Of a DNA stretch of 64,000 nt, positions 63,512-64,000 are shown in pieces. The notes beneath the pieces are model-generated. The model saw only the letters and a program-made list of their open reading frames with translations, was not told where the DNA came from and did no database searches. A program made the position numbers and the translations under genes. This DNA is from Quatrionicoccus australiensis (GTDB lineage: Bacteria; Pseudomonadota; Gammaproteobacteria; Burkholderiales; Rhodocyclaceae): positions 3,081,001 to 3,145,000 of the forward strand of contig NZ_JAHBAH010000001.1 in assembly GCF_020510425.1 (NCBI RefSeq). The letters are read 5' to 3'. Numbering within the stretch: the first letter of the stretch is position 1; each line of letters opens with the position of its first letter.

Positions 63512-64000
<489 letters not shown>

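Overview
The window reads as a GC-rich betaproteobacterial chromosome. The partial 16S rRNA at the right end, the gene families and the nif layout all suggest a Rhodocyclales-type diazotroph of the Dechloromonas/Azonexus kind. That genus-level guess is inference from recall and was not tested by alignment. The strongest theme is nitrogen fixation. The structural genes nifHDK are not in the window, but most accessory, cofactor, electron-supply, molybdenum and regulatory genes are.

Layout. 1-813: two YeeE/YedE-type membrane proteins, one cut by the window edge. 950-3940: a Cache-PAS-PAS-GGDEF-EAL protein. 3945-9815 (minus): a nifB operon with nifB, fdxN, nifO, a flavodiiron protein, two [2Fe-2S] ferredoxins, nifQ and draG. 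10138-12209: an alpha/beta hydrolase and a lipoprotein. 12314-15720 (minus): a periplasmic binding protein coupled to a hybrid histidine kinase. 16023-17363: an Fe-S CCG-domain protein preceded by a NifA/sigma54-type promoter. 17360-19975 (minus): a short FimV-like protein and an unknown gene. 20141-25077 (minus): molybdate genes modE, a small ORF, modA, modD, a NifX-like gene, modB and modC. 25277-25705: a molbindin. 25873-33047: two PhnD-type binding protein/hybrid kinase pairs flanking a small unknown gene with ModE-like operators. 33049-34496 (minus): an operon for a thioredoxin-like ferredoxin, nifZ, nifF and an unknown protein. 34616-39745: carboxylesterase, haem-type sensor kinase, sirtuin and a chemoreceptor. 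39795-42972 (minus): nifL-nifA. 43263-51469: rnfABCDGEH joined to pntAA-pntAB-pntB. 51539-54118: an NhaD-like antiporter and a helix-hairpin-helix protein. 54251-60406: nifE, nifN, nifX and associated genes. 60528-63008: iscA, nifU and nifS. 63152-64000: rrn promoters, leader and the start of 16S rRNA.

How the parts work together. NifL-NifA would control a set of sigma54 promoters. Seven matches to TGGCRC-N5-KTGC (five exact TGGCAC-N5-TTGC or near) plus a weaker one before nifL are accompanied by exact TGT-N10-ACA upstream sites; they lie before nifB, the Fe-S protein, the ferredoxin-nifZ-nifF operon, nifL, rnfA, nifE, nifN and iscA-nifU-nifS. Rnf, transhydrogenase, several ferredoxins and flavodoxin supply low-potential electrons. 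NifU, NifS, NifB, NifE, NifN, NifX and NifQ build FeMo-co. The mod genes and molbindin import and store molybdate under ModE, and DraG reactivates dinitrogenase reductase.

The least explained part is 25873-33047. Two binding-protein/hybrid-kinase pairs sit beside the molybdate genes, share a divergent control region carrying ModE-like palindromes with a small unknown gene, and have no output response regulator nearby. The best new hypothesis is an oxyanion- or molybdenum-linked sensory system.
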